A DNA stretch of 64,000 nucleotides from Diadema setosum (taxonomy: Eukaryota > Echinodermata > Echinoidea > Diadematoida > Diadematidae): contig CM067077.1 in NCBI GenBank assembly GCA_033980235.1, positions 124,001 to 188,000 of the forward strand. Direction: 5' to 3'. This document shows positions 1 to 11,371 of the stretch, in pieces. The position numbers and the translations under genes are program-made. Under the pieces are notes generated by a model. The model worked only from the letters and a program-made list of their open reading frames with translations. It ran no database searches and was not told where the DNA came from. The stretch's first letter is position 1, and every line of letters begins with the position of its first letter.

Positions 1-536
1 ATGCAATACCACATTATATCAATTATATTGACATCGTTGGTGAAAGAAAGGTATCAAAATAAGTGACATTTATACGAGACAGAGTGATGGGCTTTCATGC
101 AGTGTATCATTGAGGCTCTGAGTGACACGGACAGTTACGCCCTATGTAGGTTTATGCCAACTATAATTATACATGAGATATTAATGAATTATGCCTATTT
201 ACTTTCGATTGATAATGATTTTCTTATTCAAATTACATGAGGGGCACTTTACAAATGTAACATTGAAGGAATTTGTAGATAATAAGATTTCCGATGAAAA
301 TAATTATCTTGTCCATCATGCGTAGCTGCTCCCAGAGAGATGATGTTGAATTTTTCAAAATGTTTTCAATGAAAAGTTCCAAACTTTGATCCTGATTGAC
401 TCGAATTTGACATTGAATCACTGACGAAACCTTAATGCTTTGTATAATGTATCATGTTTATGGTGTTCTTTCTCATTGAAGAAGAAAAAAAAATGTCTAG
501 CATATAATATCCGTAACGATGGGTTTGCCACTAAAT

Positions 537-568
537 CACCTCAATTGATCTAAAAATCAATTGAGGTG
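537..568. repeat. Short perfect hairpin
   Basis: The arms CACCTCAATTGAT and ATCAATTGAGGTG are exact reverse complements (13 bp each) around a 6-nt loop. It lies in otherwise unique AT-rich sequence. There is no nearby gene or T-run to suggest a function. Confidence 0.7.
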
Positions 569-1610
569 ACGCAGGCTGGTAAGTGACGGGATATGGGTGA
601 GCGTTGAGTACAGAATTAATATCAAGACTAATGATATACATGAACTGCACATTTTAAGTCTTTAAAATAAGTCACCTAAACTGAAGTATGTGTCATTATT
701 ATTTTCGGAAAGATAAATATCAACTCTTCCCATTAATGAGGCAATGATATCATTCATAACTTCATCCATTTTGCATTATGCTTAATGAATTATTAAAGTT
801 ACTACATTTTCTAATTTCAACTTTGATTTTCACAAAATTTCCAAAAGCTGCTTAATTACGTTTCATTTTTGTTATTGTTAGCATGAAATTTTACTTTAAC
901 TCCAGGCCATTGAATGGTTCAGATGACCCATGACGTTTTACAGTTTCTCATTAGAATGTTGGGCTGATTCTTTGTAGCACGAATTAGCAATAATAAAATT
1001 GATAGTGTTCTTGACTCTTGTCAAGTTTTAACATTGCCCGACGATGCTTACATCCCCGAACAATGCTACACCACTCTGTTCCTCCTGATCCTCGGTAGCA
1101 AGGTGATTATGATATAAAATATGATCCCATTAAGCCAGAGTAGCATTTCCAGTGTCATCATTTCCTCCAAGAACACCATCTTACATGTCATTGTTATCTA
1201 CCATCCCAGCATTACCAGATATCACCAGTTACACACCTGAGTCAAGGGAAACATAGTGGGACCATTTGCCCTAATGTATACATAATTGCGATCAACCTAT
1301 AATTTCTGTAATCTTCGGGACTCTTAATACAATTGCATGAGTTGTTTAATACCATCAAATAAAATGATCACACTAAGTTCGAATATACAGTGGACTCTTG
1401 AAACTGGAGTTGGACCGCGATCATAATGTTTAACTCACTTGACGCTGGTGCAGAAAACATGGAACAACCTGGGTGATAATAAGGGCAAGACCCTCGAAAT
1501 GAACAGCGTATATACCACTAGAAATTATAGCCTGGGCATGCTGGGTAAAATAAGACCACCATTATAATACTTAACGCTTATATTATGCAGCTTGCTTCTT
1601 AACCCACCTG

Positions 1611-1623
1611 CCCCCCCCCCCCC

Positions 1624-1658
<35 letters not shown>
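1611..1658. repeat. Poly-C followed by (CA)n microsatellite
   Basis: A run of 14 C is followed by about 16 CA units. The open frame crossing it, which encodes Pro and His-Thr repeats, is a by-product of the simple repeat. Confidence 0.9.
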
Positions 1659-1661
<3 letters not shown>

Positions 1662-3046
1662 TGCGCGCGTGGGCACACATACGCACACTCATGTACGTAC
1701 CCACACAATATTATACATGCATTATCATAGATTATAATGATATGATTCATAATTCACATTTTGGCGATGACCCGTGGCCACTAAATATTTGATGTGGGAC
1801 AACTCTATGTGTATTTTCGAAAAGGTTACTTTTGGTGCCCGATCGCGTAAACAGCATTCAAAATGGATTTAGTTTCTTTTAATTCACCTTTTTTTTTTTC
1901 GGGCCACCAAAATTTGAAATTTAAAGATATTAATGACCCGATGGAATGGGCCACAAGAGAAGAAAGTCGGTAATCGCATACACCATACTCTACTTTGGGG
2001 AGGGGGGATTTCGTGTTTTTGTTTTTGTTTTTTTTTTTTTCAGGCGAAAAGCAGCTGATACTTTTAAATAACCTTATTTCTCGCGTTACTATCATACTCA
2101 TGGAACTGCGTCACACATGGGCAAATTCCCATAATGGTTGCCCATGGCTGCATTTTGTGGTTTCGCGCGTTACAAGCCGACCCACAAATATCATTGGGCT
2201 TGCTATATTAAAATCCGTTGTTTCAAATTATGTACACGTGTCAACAGAGGCCGAGCCGGAAAAATAATGTAAAAAAGGCATCTCAGTTCAGGTTGATTAT
2301 ATAGTCGTTGCATACATTTTATCCTTTTGGTAGGCGTGTACAAGGCAGCTAGCTCAGGACTGAACTATTGCAATGGCACGAACTCTTGACTGGCTACCTG
2401 TTTGTACGGGATTAATGTCTTTGTTTCTATCGATGTATATGGAAGTTCAAATCTGCATCCTAGTCTGTGGGTAAAGTAAGAAACCCGTCTGTTGGCAAAG
2501 ATGAGCAGTTACAGCTATGGATCACTGCCTATCATTTTGTGATAACCACGTTTTGACAGTCATTCACTCATCTACTTAGAATGGCGTTATCTGTTGAGAC
2601 AGATCGTTTTCGGGATAATTGCTAATCAAATTATTCATTGAATGTTAATATAGCAGACAATGGATCCGATTCAACTATTTAGGATAATGGAATTTCTACC
2701 TGGTTAGTAGTATTTCTTAAGTATCTTAATTATAAAGATTATGAAATCGATCCAAATTACTTCGAGATGTTCATCATTAGACCTATTGTAAAGGGATTCA
2801 TTATTATATTTCACTTTCTTTTTCATTTTCATTTTATTTATTCCGTATTAAAGCATATAGCATAAGCAATGTCGCACTAAAAATAGCTCGAGCTTCAAAC
2901 AATAATTACGCATGTGAAACTCAACTTTTGTTGTTGTTGTTGTTGTTGTTGTTTTGACGCATAAAGCCTACTTTCCCCAACCGATGTTCGTTTCCTGTGT
3001 CGCAACAATGTATTCAAATTAGAGTGATACACAAATTATCATATTG

Positions 3047-3048
<2 letters not shown>

Positions 3049-3097
<49 letters not shown>
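3049..3097. repeat. (AT)n microsatellite
   Basis: About 24 AT units without interruption. Confidence 0.95.
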
Positions 3098-3099
<2 letters not shown>

Positions 3100-3703
3100 G
3101 GCAAATTGAAAAGAAAAAAACAAGGCCAGAAAGCCTCGTGTTATAGGAGATGCCCTGAAATGAAGAAATCTTACATACGATCGAGGTCACTATGCGAGTA
3201 ACGAGCACGTATACATTACATAGACATCACAATTAACACACAGACGTACACACGCATACGTGTCACATATCATTACGCATACACAAGTGAACATGGATTG
3301 CAGACATGAGACATAAAGCAAAGAAACCACCGCTTCATGGTTCTAATGAAGAAAAAGAAGAAACATGGAAGAAAATGACCAATCGCTATAGGTATTTTTG
3401 TGTACCCGGTGTACTTATTGACTAATGTCTCGAAGGCAAAGCTATAATCAAGCACATCACACTTAATTGCCTAGCTTGTGCCTATCACGCTCATTACATA
3501 TTCATAACTTGATGACCACGTGGTGTCATGACAGCGCAAGCAGCCGATATCGCACCACGCACGTCTACTCGAAACTCACAACATATGGTACTGTAGATAC
3601 CAGCATGAAACAATGATTTCTACCCGTCCAGCCTTGCACTAAATGCTCTTCGCATTATTATAACTCAACGTGAAGGAATAGCAGCATTATTTTATTCATC
3701 ACC

Positions 3704-3907
3704 ATGGCAGTAACGACAGAGACAATATTTCGAGTAGTTAGCCTTCTTAGCTTCTTAGTGATCAGCATTGTTGGTATGGAGTACAAACCAACGTTCGAGA
3801 CTAGACCATGGGCAGATTTCATGACCACCATCCTCATCATGCCAGGCAAATTTGAATGTTTCTTCCAGGATGCAGGGGTTGGAAACTCGCTAGCTTTTGA
3901 ATTTGAG
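3704..3907 (+). CDS. TMED6: TMED6-like exon 1 (signal peptide, start of GOLD domain)
   Basis: Codes for 68 residues from the ATG in ACCATGG context. It contains a hydrophobic leader (VVSLLSFLVISIVG) and the GOLD start PGKFECFFQ. It ends in phase 0 at GAG before GTGGGT. Confidence 0.8.
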
Positions 3908-6876
3908 GTGGGTATAAATAGATACGTCGTAATGCAAGGTATTCCTTGTCGCTTTTGGTGTTAATGTTTCCCATCAACGCGTACACCTCACGGGTCACAG
4001 TAGGTTAGTCACATAGTTTGATATGAGTGGTTTATTGTAGTCACCTCCTCCGGAAAGCAATCAAGCCTGAAGAAGAGCCTTGTATGCTGGTATAAAAATA
4101 AGCTATACCAACACTGAATATATATATTCCGAGTTCCGTGAGTGTGAATGTGAGTATACGTTATCCAATACAGTGTATATAGCCCTTATATAGGTTCACG
4201 CAGATTAGTTAATATATCATTCATTCTATATCAAGAATTAGGCCTACATCGAAAGGACATTAGATATGGAGAACAAACGAGAGCTATAAGACAAGGATTA
4301 CAGGTAATTAACATCTTGATTCAATGTTAAATTATGCATACAAAACAAAATGCAGAGATTGAGTTGTTATGTTTTTGTTTTATTTGGGCTTTCATGGTTG
4401 TTTGGTGGCTCTTTTTTCTCGTCAAGTAGCTGAAAAGTAGCTAATGCAGTAAGATATAGGTGTGATCTCACCTGTGTGCGAGTGTCGACGGAATTATTTT
4501 GAATATCGCGTGGAAAGGGGAGAAAAGGTATACGGATGGGAGCAGTAGTATTTCATCGGCAGACTGACGTGGAAGACTGACCCACTGGCTTCAATCTCCC
4601 TCATAAAGTAATACCACTTCCAGCTTAGCTTATAGTTAATAGATAACCAGTATTAGGAGAGGCAGGTGTTCAGTCACACGAGGTATACATACACGCAGTT
4701 GCGTGGGTAGGTGGATTGATGGAGATGATGGTGCGTGGTGTCATTAGTGAATGTGAGCTCCGAGTGGACATGGTGGAGGTATACATATTAAATTATACTT
4801 GTACGTTACAATATAGGAATGGTAGTAGTGGGTGGTGGTAACTTTAGTTGAGGTAGCGACAGGTATAGAGGACTGACACTTTGTAACGGTATAGACACGT
4901 ACAATATTATCATGTGCATATAAACGTTTAAACTGTTGGCTGCCATGTAAGTGTTAATCTCTCCAATATCAGATAAATTCTCTCTTATAATCGCTTTTAT
5001 TTGTGGACATCATGAGCACTTCAACCGTACTTTAACACGAAAACCTGTTGTCAAACGGTGTAGTCTAGCAACAACAACAAAAGTTATCAAAACTCATTTT
5101 GCTGGATAGACAATAACAATAGATCTGTCATGTGAAAGTGTTCTCTAGATGAAAAATTCGAAGAAGGCTACTGCGAGTCGATGATGCAATGATGTAATGT
5201 CAAGAAAAGGTCCATTATTGAAAGCATTTCTCCTCTCTGTCCGGGCTTGATGCAGATTTCGGGAAAGGACAGACGACCGAGTCTGAGCGGCTTTGTAAAG
5301 AGTCCAACGGGACTTGTTCTCTACAACAACGACAACACGAACGTGGGAACGTTTTACCACACCGTGGAAGTGGCAGGTAAGTCATTAGAGAGAGATCATG
5401 CCGGAGCACGATGAAATAAGAAGATATTGATAGTACGTGGTTCTATGGACAGAGTAATTATTGTCCGTCTTGTCTGAAGTATACTAGTACATTACCTGCC
5501 ATGCCTGCATAGATTACCTTGATCATCTCTTTATAGACTTTACAATCACTTTGCAATACAATGATCTTCAAGACCGGTTTATGTAAATGTGAATAAACAT
5601 AACTGAGTTCGATGAAAATAGTTTCCGTATATACGTCCAGTTCAAGTTGCGTCTCGGTCATTCATCTTTTGCACCAAATTCTAGCAGTAACACACAGCAA
5701 CGAAAAATGATATATAGCGCTTAGCAGGTGTTTCTGAGTGCATTGATACAGGACTAAAAGTTCTGAATTTAGTAGGACACAGAACATACTTACTGTAAAG
5801 AGTATGGAGATTATGTTGACCGTCTTTACCAAAGGAGGGGTTCATTTTGCTAAACGGTAATTACGTCTATGCCTATCATTTGGCTGTCTACCATTAATCT
5901 TATAGGTAACTTCATGTAATAATGTGCCTAAATACAATTATTGTTTATCGTCATTCTACTAACAATATTGTATATATAATACTATATGAACAGCTTGCTT
6001 CGTATATCATATTGCTGTTTCATTCCATGACCTGTGCAATTGATGGTTACACATGATCTCTCTATTGTTCACAAAACTCAGGAACTTACCAGTTTTGTAT
6101 TGGCAACAATCATCAAAAATACTACCCAAAGTACGTCAAAATATACTTAGCGGTGACGGACAAGCAACGTATGAAGGACTATTACAAGCTGGAAGAAGGC
6201 ATGCAGAAATCACTCGGGAATATGTCGGTAAGCTGATAAATTTACATAAAATCTATTTTTTTACTTAGGCCCTTCTTATCAATCCATTCTCACATCACCT
6301 ATTTCAACGTCTCTGAATTTACATCTGTATTGCCGTTTCCATCAATTATTATCTTTGTTTTACTATTCTTTCCACCCGTCTATGATATACTGAAAAGATT
6401 TTTAGCTAGGGACATGGATTCTCAAACGATCCGATGATTAACGAGTGCAATAAAATCTTTGTAGAATATCATGACTATTGTAGTCGCACTTATTATAGAA
6501 CTATTGAATGAATCGCGGACAATAGAAACTTTTTCCTCATGATGTTCTAGTCTTATTTATTTGTTTATTCGTATCATATTTTCTTTGTTGTAATTGTCAA
6601 TTGTTTTCTCATGCTTTTTGTGTCTTGCACGTTGGATGATAGAGCACGTTGCAAACATTGACAATGCGAGTACGTACAATGCGACGTTACCAGCAGTGGA
6701 GCGGCATCCGAGAGAAGAATGACCGGGAACTTCTGGAGGCCAACAAGAGATACGTGACCGTCTGGTCCTCCATCCAGTGCCTGGTAATTGTAGGCGCGGC
6801 CTTCATACAGGTCTATACGCTCCGCAGTCTTTTCAACACGGCAAAACTGACACCATCACAGAAACCCAGGTGCTGA
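3704..6876 (+). CDS. TMED6: p24/TMED family cargo receptor, TMED6-like (4 exons)
   Basis: This is a type I membrane protein of the early secretory pathway. p24 proteins cycle between ER and Golgi in COPI/COPII vesicles and act in cargo sorting. Joining 3704-3907, 5256-5376, 6082-6227 and 6643-6876 gives 234 aa with all introns GT-AG and phases matching. The order is: signal peptide (about 1-24); GOLD domain from about residue 40, with the family's two cysteines at C52 (in KFECFF) and C114 (in YQFC); a charged helical linker (about 132-195); one membrane span (about 198-220); and a short cytosolic tail ending KPRC. From memory, vertebrate TMED6 ends the same way and shares the WWS/VWSS entry to the membrane span, so I prefer TMED6 over TMED1/5. 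The ATG is the first in frame and is followed by a good leader. There is no terminal KKXX signal. Family assignment is firm; paralogue assignment is likely. Confidence 0.85.
5256..5376 (+). CDS. TMED6: TMED6-like exon 2 (GOLD domain core)
   Basis: The acceptor follows a pyrimidine-rich tract and TGATGCAG, and the donor is GCAG before GTAAGT. It codes for 40 residues plus one base and includes the typical GOLD segment VKSPTGLVLYNN and GTFYHTVEVAG. Its phase fits exons 1 and 3. Confidence 0.8.
6082..6227 (+). CDS. TMED6: TMED6-like exon 3 (GOLD end, coiled-coil start)
   Basis: The acceptor is AACTCAG and the donor is TCG before GTAAGC. It begins in phase 1 and reads GTYQFCIGNNHQKYYPKYV, the GOLD motif with the second conserved cysteine. 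A charged helical segment follows. Confidence 0.85.
6643..6876 (+). CDS. TMED6: TMED6-like exon 4 (coiled coil, membrane span, tail)
   Basis: The acceptor is GATGATAG. It encodes the last 77 residues: a basic/acidic helix, the span WSSIQCLVIVGAAFIQVY and the tail ending PSQKPRC, then TGA. The GC-richer codons stand out from the flanking sequence. Confidence 0.88.
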   Translation, partial: STLQTLTMRVRTMRRYQQWSGIREKNDRELLEANKRYVTVWSSIQCLVIVGAAFIQVYTLRSLFNTAKLTPSQKPRC

Positions 6877-8850
6877 AGAGAAGTTGAATCAGGAAGGTGA
6901 CAATAATTATTTCTCTCACCTCCTTGGTTGAATCTATCATGCTGTAAAGCCCTACGGAGTCACACGTGCGGGGTAAAAATAGCTCCCTTGGTGCAGATGT
7001 TGAGATGAATGGCTTTTGTCAAGATATAACAAGTTGTATGTTGGGTTTTTTTTTCTTTTTATTTTCTCTCTTCTTTTGTTTTATTTTCTTTTTTTTCTCT
7101 CTTCTTTTGTTTCTTTCTTTGCTTTGTGGAAGCATCATTTTATTTCATGTTGACGTGACTTTGCTTCAGTTTTTTTTTTTAATAATCTAGGCCCCTATGT
7201 AGATTTTGTTGGGTTTTTATGCAACATAGGATGCATGACGGTAATCAAATTTTGATGAATAATAAAGACGCATTTAAGTTGGAGCTCCCATGTTGGAACT
7301 CGACCCCTTCATACTCATTATGAAGCGTTTTACAAGTGTCGTAAATAGTTAGGCCTATATACAAATCTGAAAGAGAGGGAGAGAGAACGACTTTACATAT
7401 TATTACGGTGCCTATTATTCAAGGTGATTATTTGAAACGGGAGTTACATCTTTGTAATGGTAATTAATGCTCTTTTGGTAATCAATGTTATTTGTGCAGG
7501 TGTATGTGTGGTGCTGTGATTTATTCTACACATTAGAGAAGAGGTTTTTGTAAATCAACTGGCTCTTTCACACTATTTTAGGCATCTTTTCATCTGCTTT
7601 ACGCTGCATTAATTCAACTGTACAAAGACAAAATTTTAAATGAAGCAGTGTATTTGCTTTATGGAGAGTTTTTTTTTTAATTGTTGTTCTGCTTGATCTT
7701 TCATTCTATCTATCAATGTCTTGTATAATTATGATTATAATCATATGCCAGTATAATACCCTTTTGGGCTATGTATTTGTTTGGTTTTCTTTTGTTTTAT
7801 TTTAGTCGAATCAATTACGCTCCTGGTGTCAAGAAGACGTGAAACGGTCATGACGGTAGCTTGCAGGGCACATCCATAAGCGTTTTGTTTTGTTTTGTTT
7901 TGTTTTGTTTATTAGTCACAAGAATAAGTTAGTTATCAACATTACGTATTTCTTCCATCATGACTAGACAGAAGTTTCCCTTGATTATACAATCGATAGT
8001 CACTGTGTATTTCTAGCAATAATGATATGAAATGTCTTCCACCATTACAATTTTAAATCATTTGAATGAGTGAAGATTTTTTTTTTGAAAACTACAAAAA
8101 AAAAAGAGGAAAGAAAAACAAAGAAAAGAGGAAATAAACAAGGGGTTGTACTGTCAGTAATTCATGCATGTTTTTTTTTTTTCATCAATGTCATCAATGG
8201 CAATTATACTTTGGATTTCATCGATGAATTGGTGTGAAGCTAGATTTCCCCCTTCTGGCGTAAGCCTAATTCAGTGTTCCGTGTAGTTTGTAGCTGCTGT
8301 AGAAGATAGTTATAGTAACCACATAGAATAATTATTCAAAGGTCGTTCCGCAGGTTCTTATTTGTGCCTCTGCAACAGGACTCTTGCTGATTCAAAGTGT
8401 TACATAAGTAGTAAATGTCGTGGCTTGTCTTCCACTTTTACATTCTTCTCTGCTTCTTCTCGCATATCACCAAACTTAGCTCGTTGGTAGCTAGGGACTA
8501 CAGTTTGTACTGTCTTATGATCGAATTACAATCTGGAACTCGCAGGGTATACAATATGTCGAAACTCATTCATTCTCTTGCTTTAGGAACTGTCTCAAAA
8601 CAACATTTATTTTGAATGACATTTGACTTGGCAGTTATATTGTATCGTTTCAGTTCAAGAAGCTCTTTTTATTTAAGTCCTTACTCGTACTATGTTCTGT
8701 TCTTTTGTTTGTTTGCGTGTCTACTTTTTGATGATAACTCCTTATACAACTGTGTAACATGTACTTATCGTGCAGTAATCGGGGGGTACATCTAACCTCA
8801 CTTGGTAGAGAGGGCGCTCTGTAATGATTTATTCCAAGACAGTCAGAACA
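6877..8850. other. 3' UTR of TMED6-like gene and noncoding flank
   Basis: The stretch starts with the 3' UTR. A pyrimidine-rich low-complexity tract (about 7036-7180, mostly T and C) explains the open frame there. A (TTTTG)n run lies near 7882-7910, and several poly-T and poly-A runs follow. No gene was recognised. Confidence 0.6.
7261..7266 (+). terminator. TMED6: Candidate polyadenylation signal of TMED6-like gene
   Basis: AATAAA lies 384 nt after the stop codon and is the first canonical signal found downstream. Inferred from sequence only. Confidence 0.45.
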
Positions 8851-8878
8851 TGGCATGACGGTATGTCATAACAGTATA

Positions 8879-9053
8879 CAAAATGATGCACAGGGCAGAG
8901 TGGATCGGCGAGAATTGGATGCGCGAGTTCAATTTTACATTGGAACTGTTTAAACACACAAGCGTATAGCAGGTGGGTTTTACACTGTTCCAGAGTTAAA
9001 CGAGAGCATCCAATTCTAACTGATCCACAAAATAGGAACTTGTGCATCATTTG
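8879..9053. repeat. Imperfect inverted repeat (about 65-bp arms)
   Basis: The left arm starts AAATGATGCACAGGG and runs through GAATTGGATGC. The right arm is its diverged reverse complement, with GCATCCAATTC and ending GTGCATCATTT. The centre is about 45 bp. It lies directly before the two hairpin-bearing repeats and probably belongs to the same class of non-coding foldback element. Confidence 0.7.
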
Positions 9054-9269
9054 TGTTATCAAATGGGCCCGTAAATTCATGAAATACAACCATATTCCCC
9101 ATCATGCGTCTGGTACACCTACAACACTATACAAGACTTGAGCCATACGTTCGGATTTTACCGGACGCATGGCTCAGTGTGGATCAGTAAAAATCAATGC
9201 ACGACAATTGACCAATCAGATTGCAGAGATTCTAAAGCCCATTTTATAATATGGTATGACAGTATACAA

Positions 9270-9652
9270 ATAATGAATGTTTATGAGTGCAATGGACAGA
9301 ATATTTCATGAGGTGAAAGATGAAATGATCCATTCAATGAGGCGCAGCCGAGTTGAATGGATCAAAAATTTCATCTTTCACCGAATGAAATATTCTGTCC
9401 ATTGCACGAATGAAAAACATTTATTATTTGTTTTATATAACGTCTAGAAGAGATCCTTGTCCTTTCATGTTTTATTAATTTAGAAGCAAGAGAGAATCTG
9501 AGATCGCGAGAGTGCTCACTGGGCGCTTTACGCTTTGTAGCGCGCTGTCGCAGGTACATACACTGCAAAACGCAAGCGTATACGCGTAGTATGCCGGGCT
9601 CTCAGTGAGCGTGCAATGGAGCAAATCGTATGAATCCAAAATTGCACGGTAA
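9270..9652. mobile_element. Foldback repeat, copy A
   Basis: The first 160 bp form a long hairpin. ATGAATGTTT...GTGCAATGGACAGAATATT on the left pairs with AATATTCTGTCCATTGCAC...AAACATT on the right, around a GC-rich centre (TGAGGCGCAGCCGAG). A further ~220 bp follow that are repeated almost unchanged in copy B, ending in AAAATTGCACGGTAAAT. There is no coding capacity. The minus-strand open frames inside are repeat translations and appear in both copies. The palindrome and duplication suggest a non-autonomous DNA element; the family is not identified. Confidence 0.7.
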
Positions 9653-9924
9653 ATGGAACCACAATTGCACGGATGAGTGAAATGGGCCGAATAATCAATG
9701 TCAAACAACCAATCAAATTACAAGGATCTCTTCAGGCGTTATATAATATGGTATGAATCGACGTCTCTGTTCTCATAAACCCGGCCTTCTCACTTTTAAA
9801 AAAGTATAGCCGGCCCTGTACTCGTAATCCCGCCTCAATTTGAAATGTGTTTGGCTTAATTATCGGTGCTAAATATGGAATAATATACAAACTTTAATAA
9901 TGAATGTTTTTGTTTTTGTTTTTT

Positions 9925-10341
9925 TATAAAACAAATAATGAATGTTTTTCATTCGTGTAATAGACAGAATATTTCATGAGGTGAAAGATGAAATGATCCA
10001 TTCAACGAGGCGCAGCCAAGTTGAATGGATCAAACTTGTAATTCATCTTTCACCGAATGAAATATTCTGTCCATTACACGAATGAAAAACATTCATTATT
10101 TGTTTTATATAACGCCTAAAATAGATCCATGTCATTTGATGTTTTATTAATTTAGAAACAAGAGAGACACTGAGATCGCGAGAGTGCAGTGCTCACTGAG
10201 CGCTTCACGCTGACGCGCTGTCGCATACACACACTGCAAACACAAGCGCGTTTAACACGCGTATAATTTATGTAGTGTGCCGTGCTCTCAGCCGCGAGCG
10301 TGCAATGGAGCAAATCGTATGGATCCAAAATTGCACGGTAA
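9925..10341. mobile_element. Foldback repeat, copy B
   Basis: Second copy, same orientation, offset by roughly 670 bp. Its hairpin (9925-10110) is longer and cleaner than that of copy A: the arms begin ATAAAACAAATAATGAATG and end in the reverse complement CATTCATTATTTGTTTTAT, with the same GGCGCAGCC centre. The flank GAGATCGCGAGAGTGC...GCAATGGAGCAAATCGTATG matches copy A with small indels. Confidence 0.75.
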
Positions 10342-11227
10342 ATCTTTGGTAGCGCTTGTGATATCAATTTTAGGAATAGACGAGTCTTATGTGAAAAGAA
10401 TTTACACATGTATCTTTTCAACTACATGTACCTTCACATGAAATATACGTGCACCACTTCTCAGTGGCAGAAACACTAATTTTATTGCGCTCTTCTCGCG
10501 ATCCTAATAACTCATAATGTTAGAGAAATACCATGTAAATTAAATAATATAATGTCAATGTGTATACAAAAAATGTGTAATAATCTAGAAGAGACTATAC
10601 TATTATAATGCACTCTACCACTTCAATTTTCAGGGGACACCCCCGGTGTAAGGTGATAGTTGTCAATGAATCAGCGGACTCATTCTGAGGTCATAAAATG
10701 TGACGAACTGTAAGAAAAGGCTTGTTGGAGCTGTGATAATCTGAATGTGTCTATCAATCGATATACAGAGCGAGGACAAAGTAAAAAAGATCATTATTGA
10801 CGTACAGCATAAAGGCACTGGTGTCGGAGAGTCAAAACAAAAGGGTGGCAGAGAGACAATAGAGAGCGATATAGGCCTTCAACCATAGGTAACGCACTAT
10901 ATGTTTTACGTCAGAGAAGGGATGAGAAGAGAAGAGAGAGAGAGAGAGAGGAAGAGAGAAGATGAAGAATAGAAAGACACAGAGAGGGAGTAAGGGGGAC
11001 TATCGGGACTGGCTACTGTCGAGAACAAATGAAAAAGTATAGAAACGAATAGGAAGTATAAACCGACATAATTATTATTTTGGATTTTAACAAATTCCCT
11101 ATAGAGAATATTTTATCCAGAAAATTATAAATATGACAATTCATTCGCGGATCGCTTTACAATAAAACATAACTCCAGTCATTGTGATCTTCTTTGGTTA
11201 GATTCAGTTTCTCTTTCAATCACGCAG

Positions 11228-11371
11228 GGGTCAAGACTTAGTAAATTACCAAGACGAGTAACTCGACAAATATCCAAAGATGCGAACAATCCTGGACAGC
11301 TCGCTATGCTTCAAGCCAAACTAATGAACTCTGAATGTGAAAACGCTACGACGCCCCCATTGTCGAACGTA
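11228..11371 (+). pseudogene. Possible fragment of a Tc1-like transposase DNA-binding region
   Basis: In one frame the sequence reads SRLSKLPRRVTRQISKDANN and then PGQLAMLQAKL. This basic helical pattern is reminiscent of the helix-turn-helix region of Tc1/mariner-type transposases (…RxSKLxxRxxRxIxKxxxxNP…). It follows a pyrimidine-rich CAATCACGCAG, so it could equally be an exon of an unknown gene. No catalytic DDE part was found nearby. The resemblance is from memory of the family pattern and is weak. Confidence 0.2.

Larger units (their letters stand above)
1..3703. other. Intergenic, no gene recognised
   Basis: I see no convincing coding region here. The open frames on both strands are short, and several are produced by simple repeats. 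The stretch contains a 13-bp-arm hairpin, a poly-C/(CA)n microsatellite, a (GTT)n run near 2926-2954 and an (AT)n tract, each listed where worthwhile. It ends in the upstream region of the TMED6-like gene. No clear TATA or other promoter element was identified. Confidence 0.6.

Noticed and set aside
1385..1400. TACAGTGGACTC resembling the left end of the 50.26-kb MITE
   Set aside because: No matching right end nearby and the similarity is only about 12 bases.
9371..10421. Minus-strand frames reading YDLLHCTL in two places
   Set aside because: Both come from the two copies of the same non-coding foldback repeat, and the continuation differs between them.
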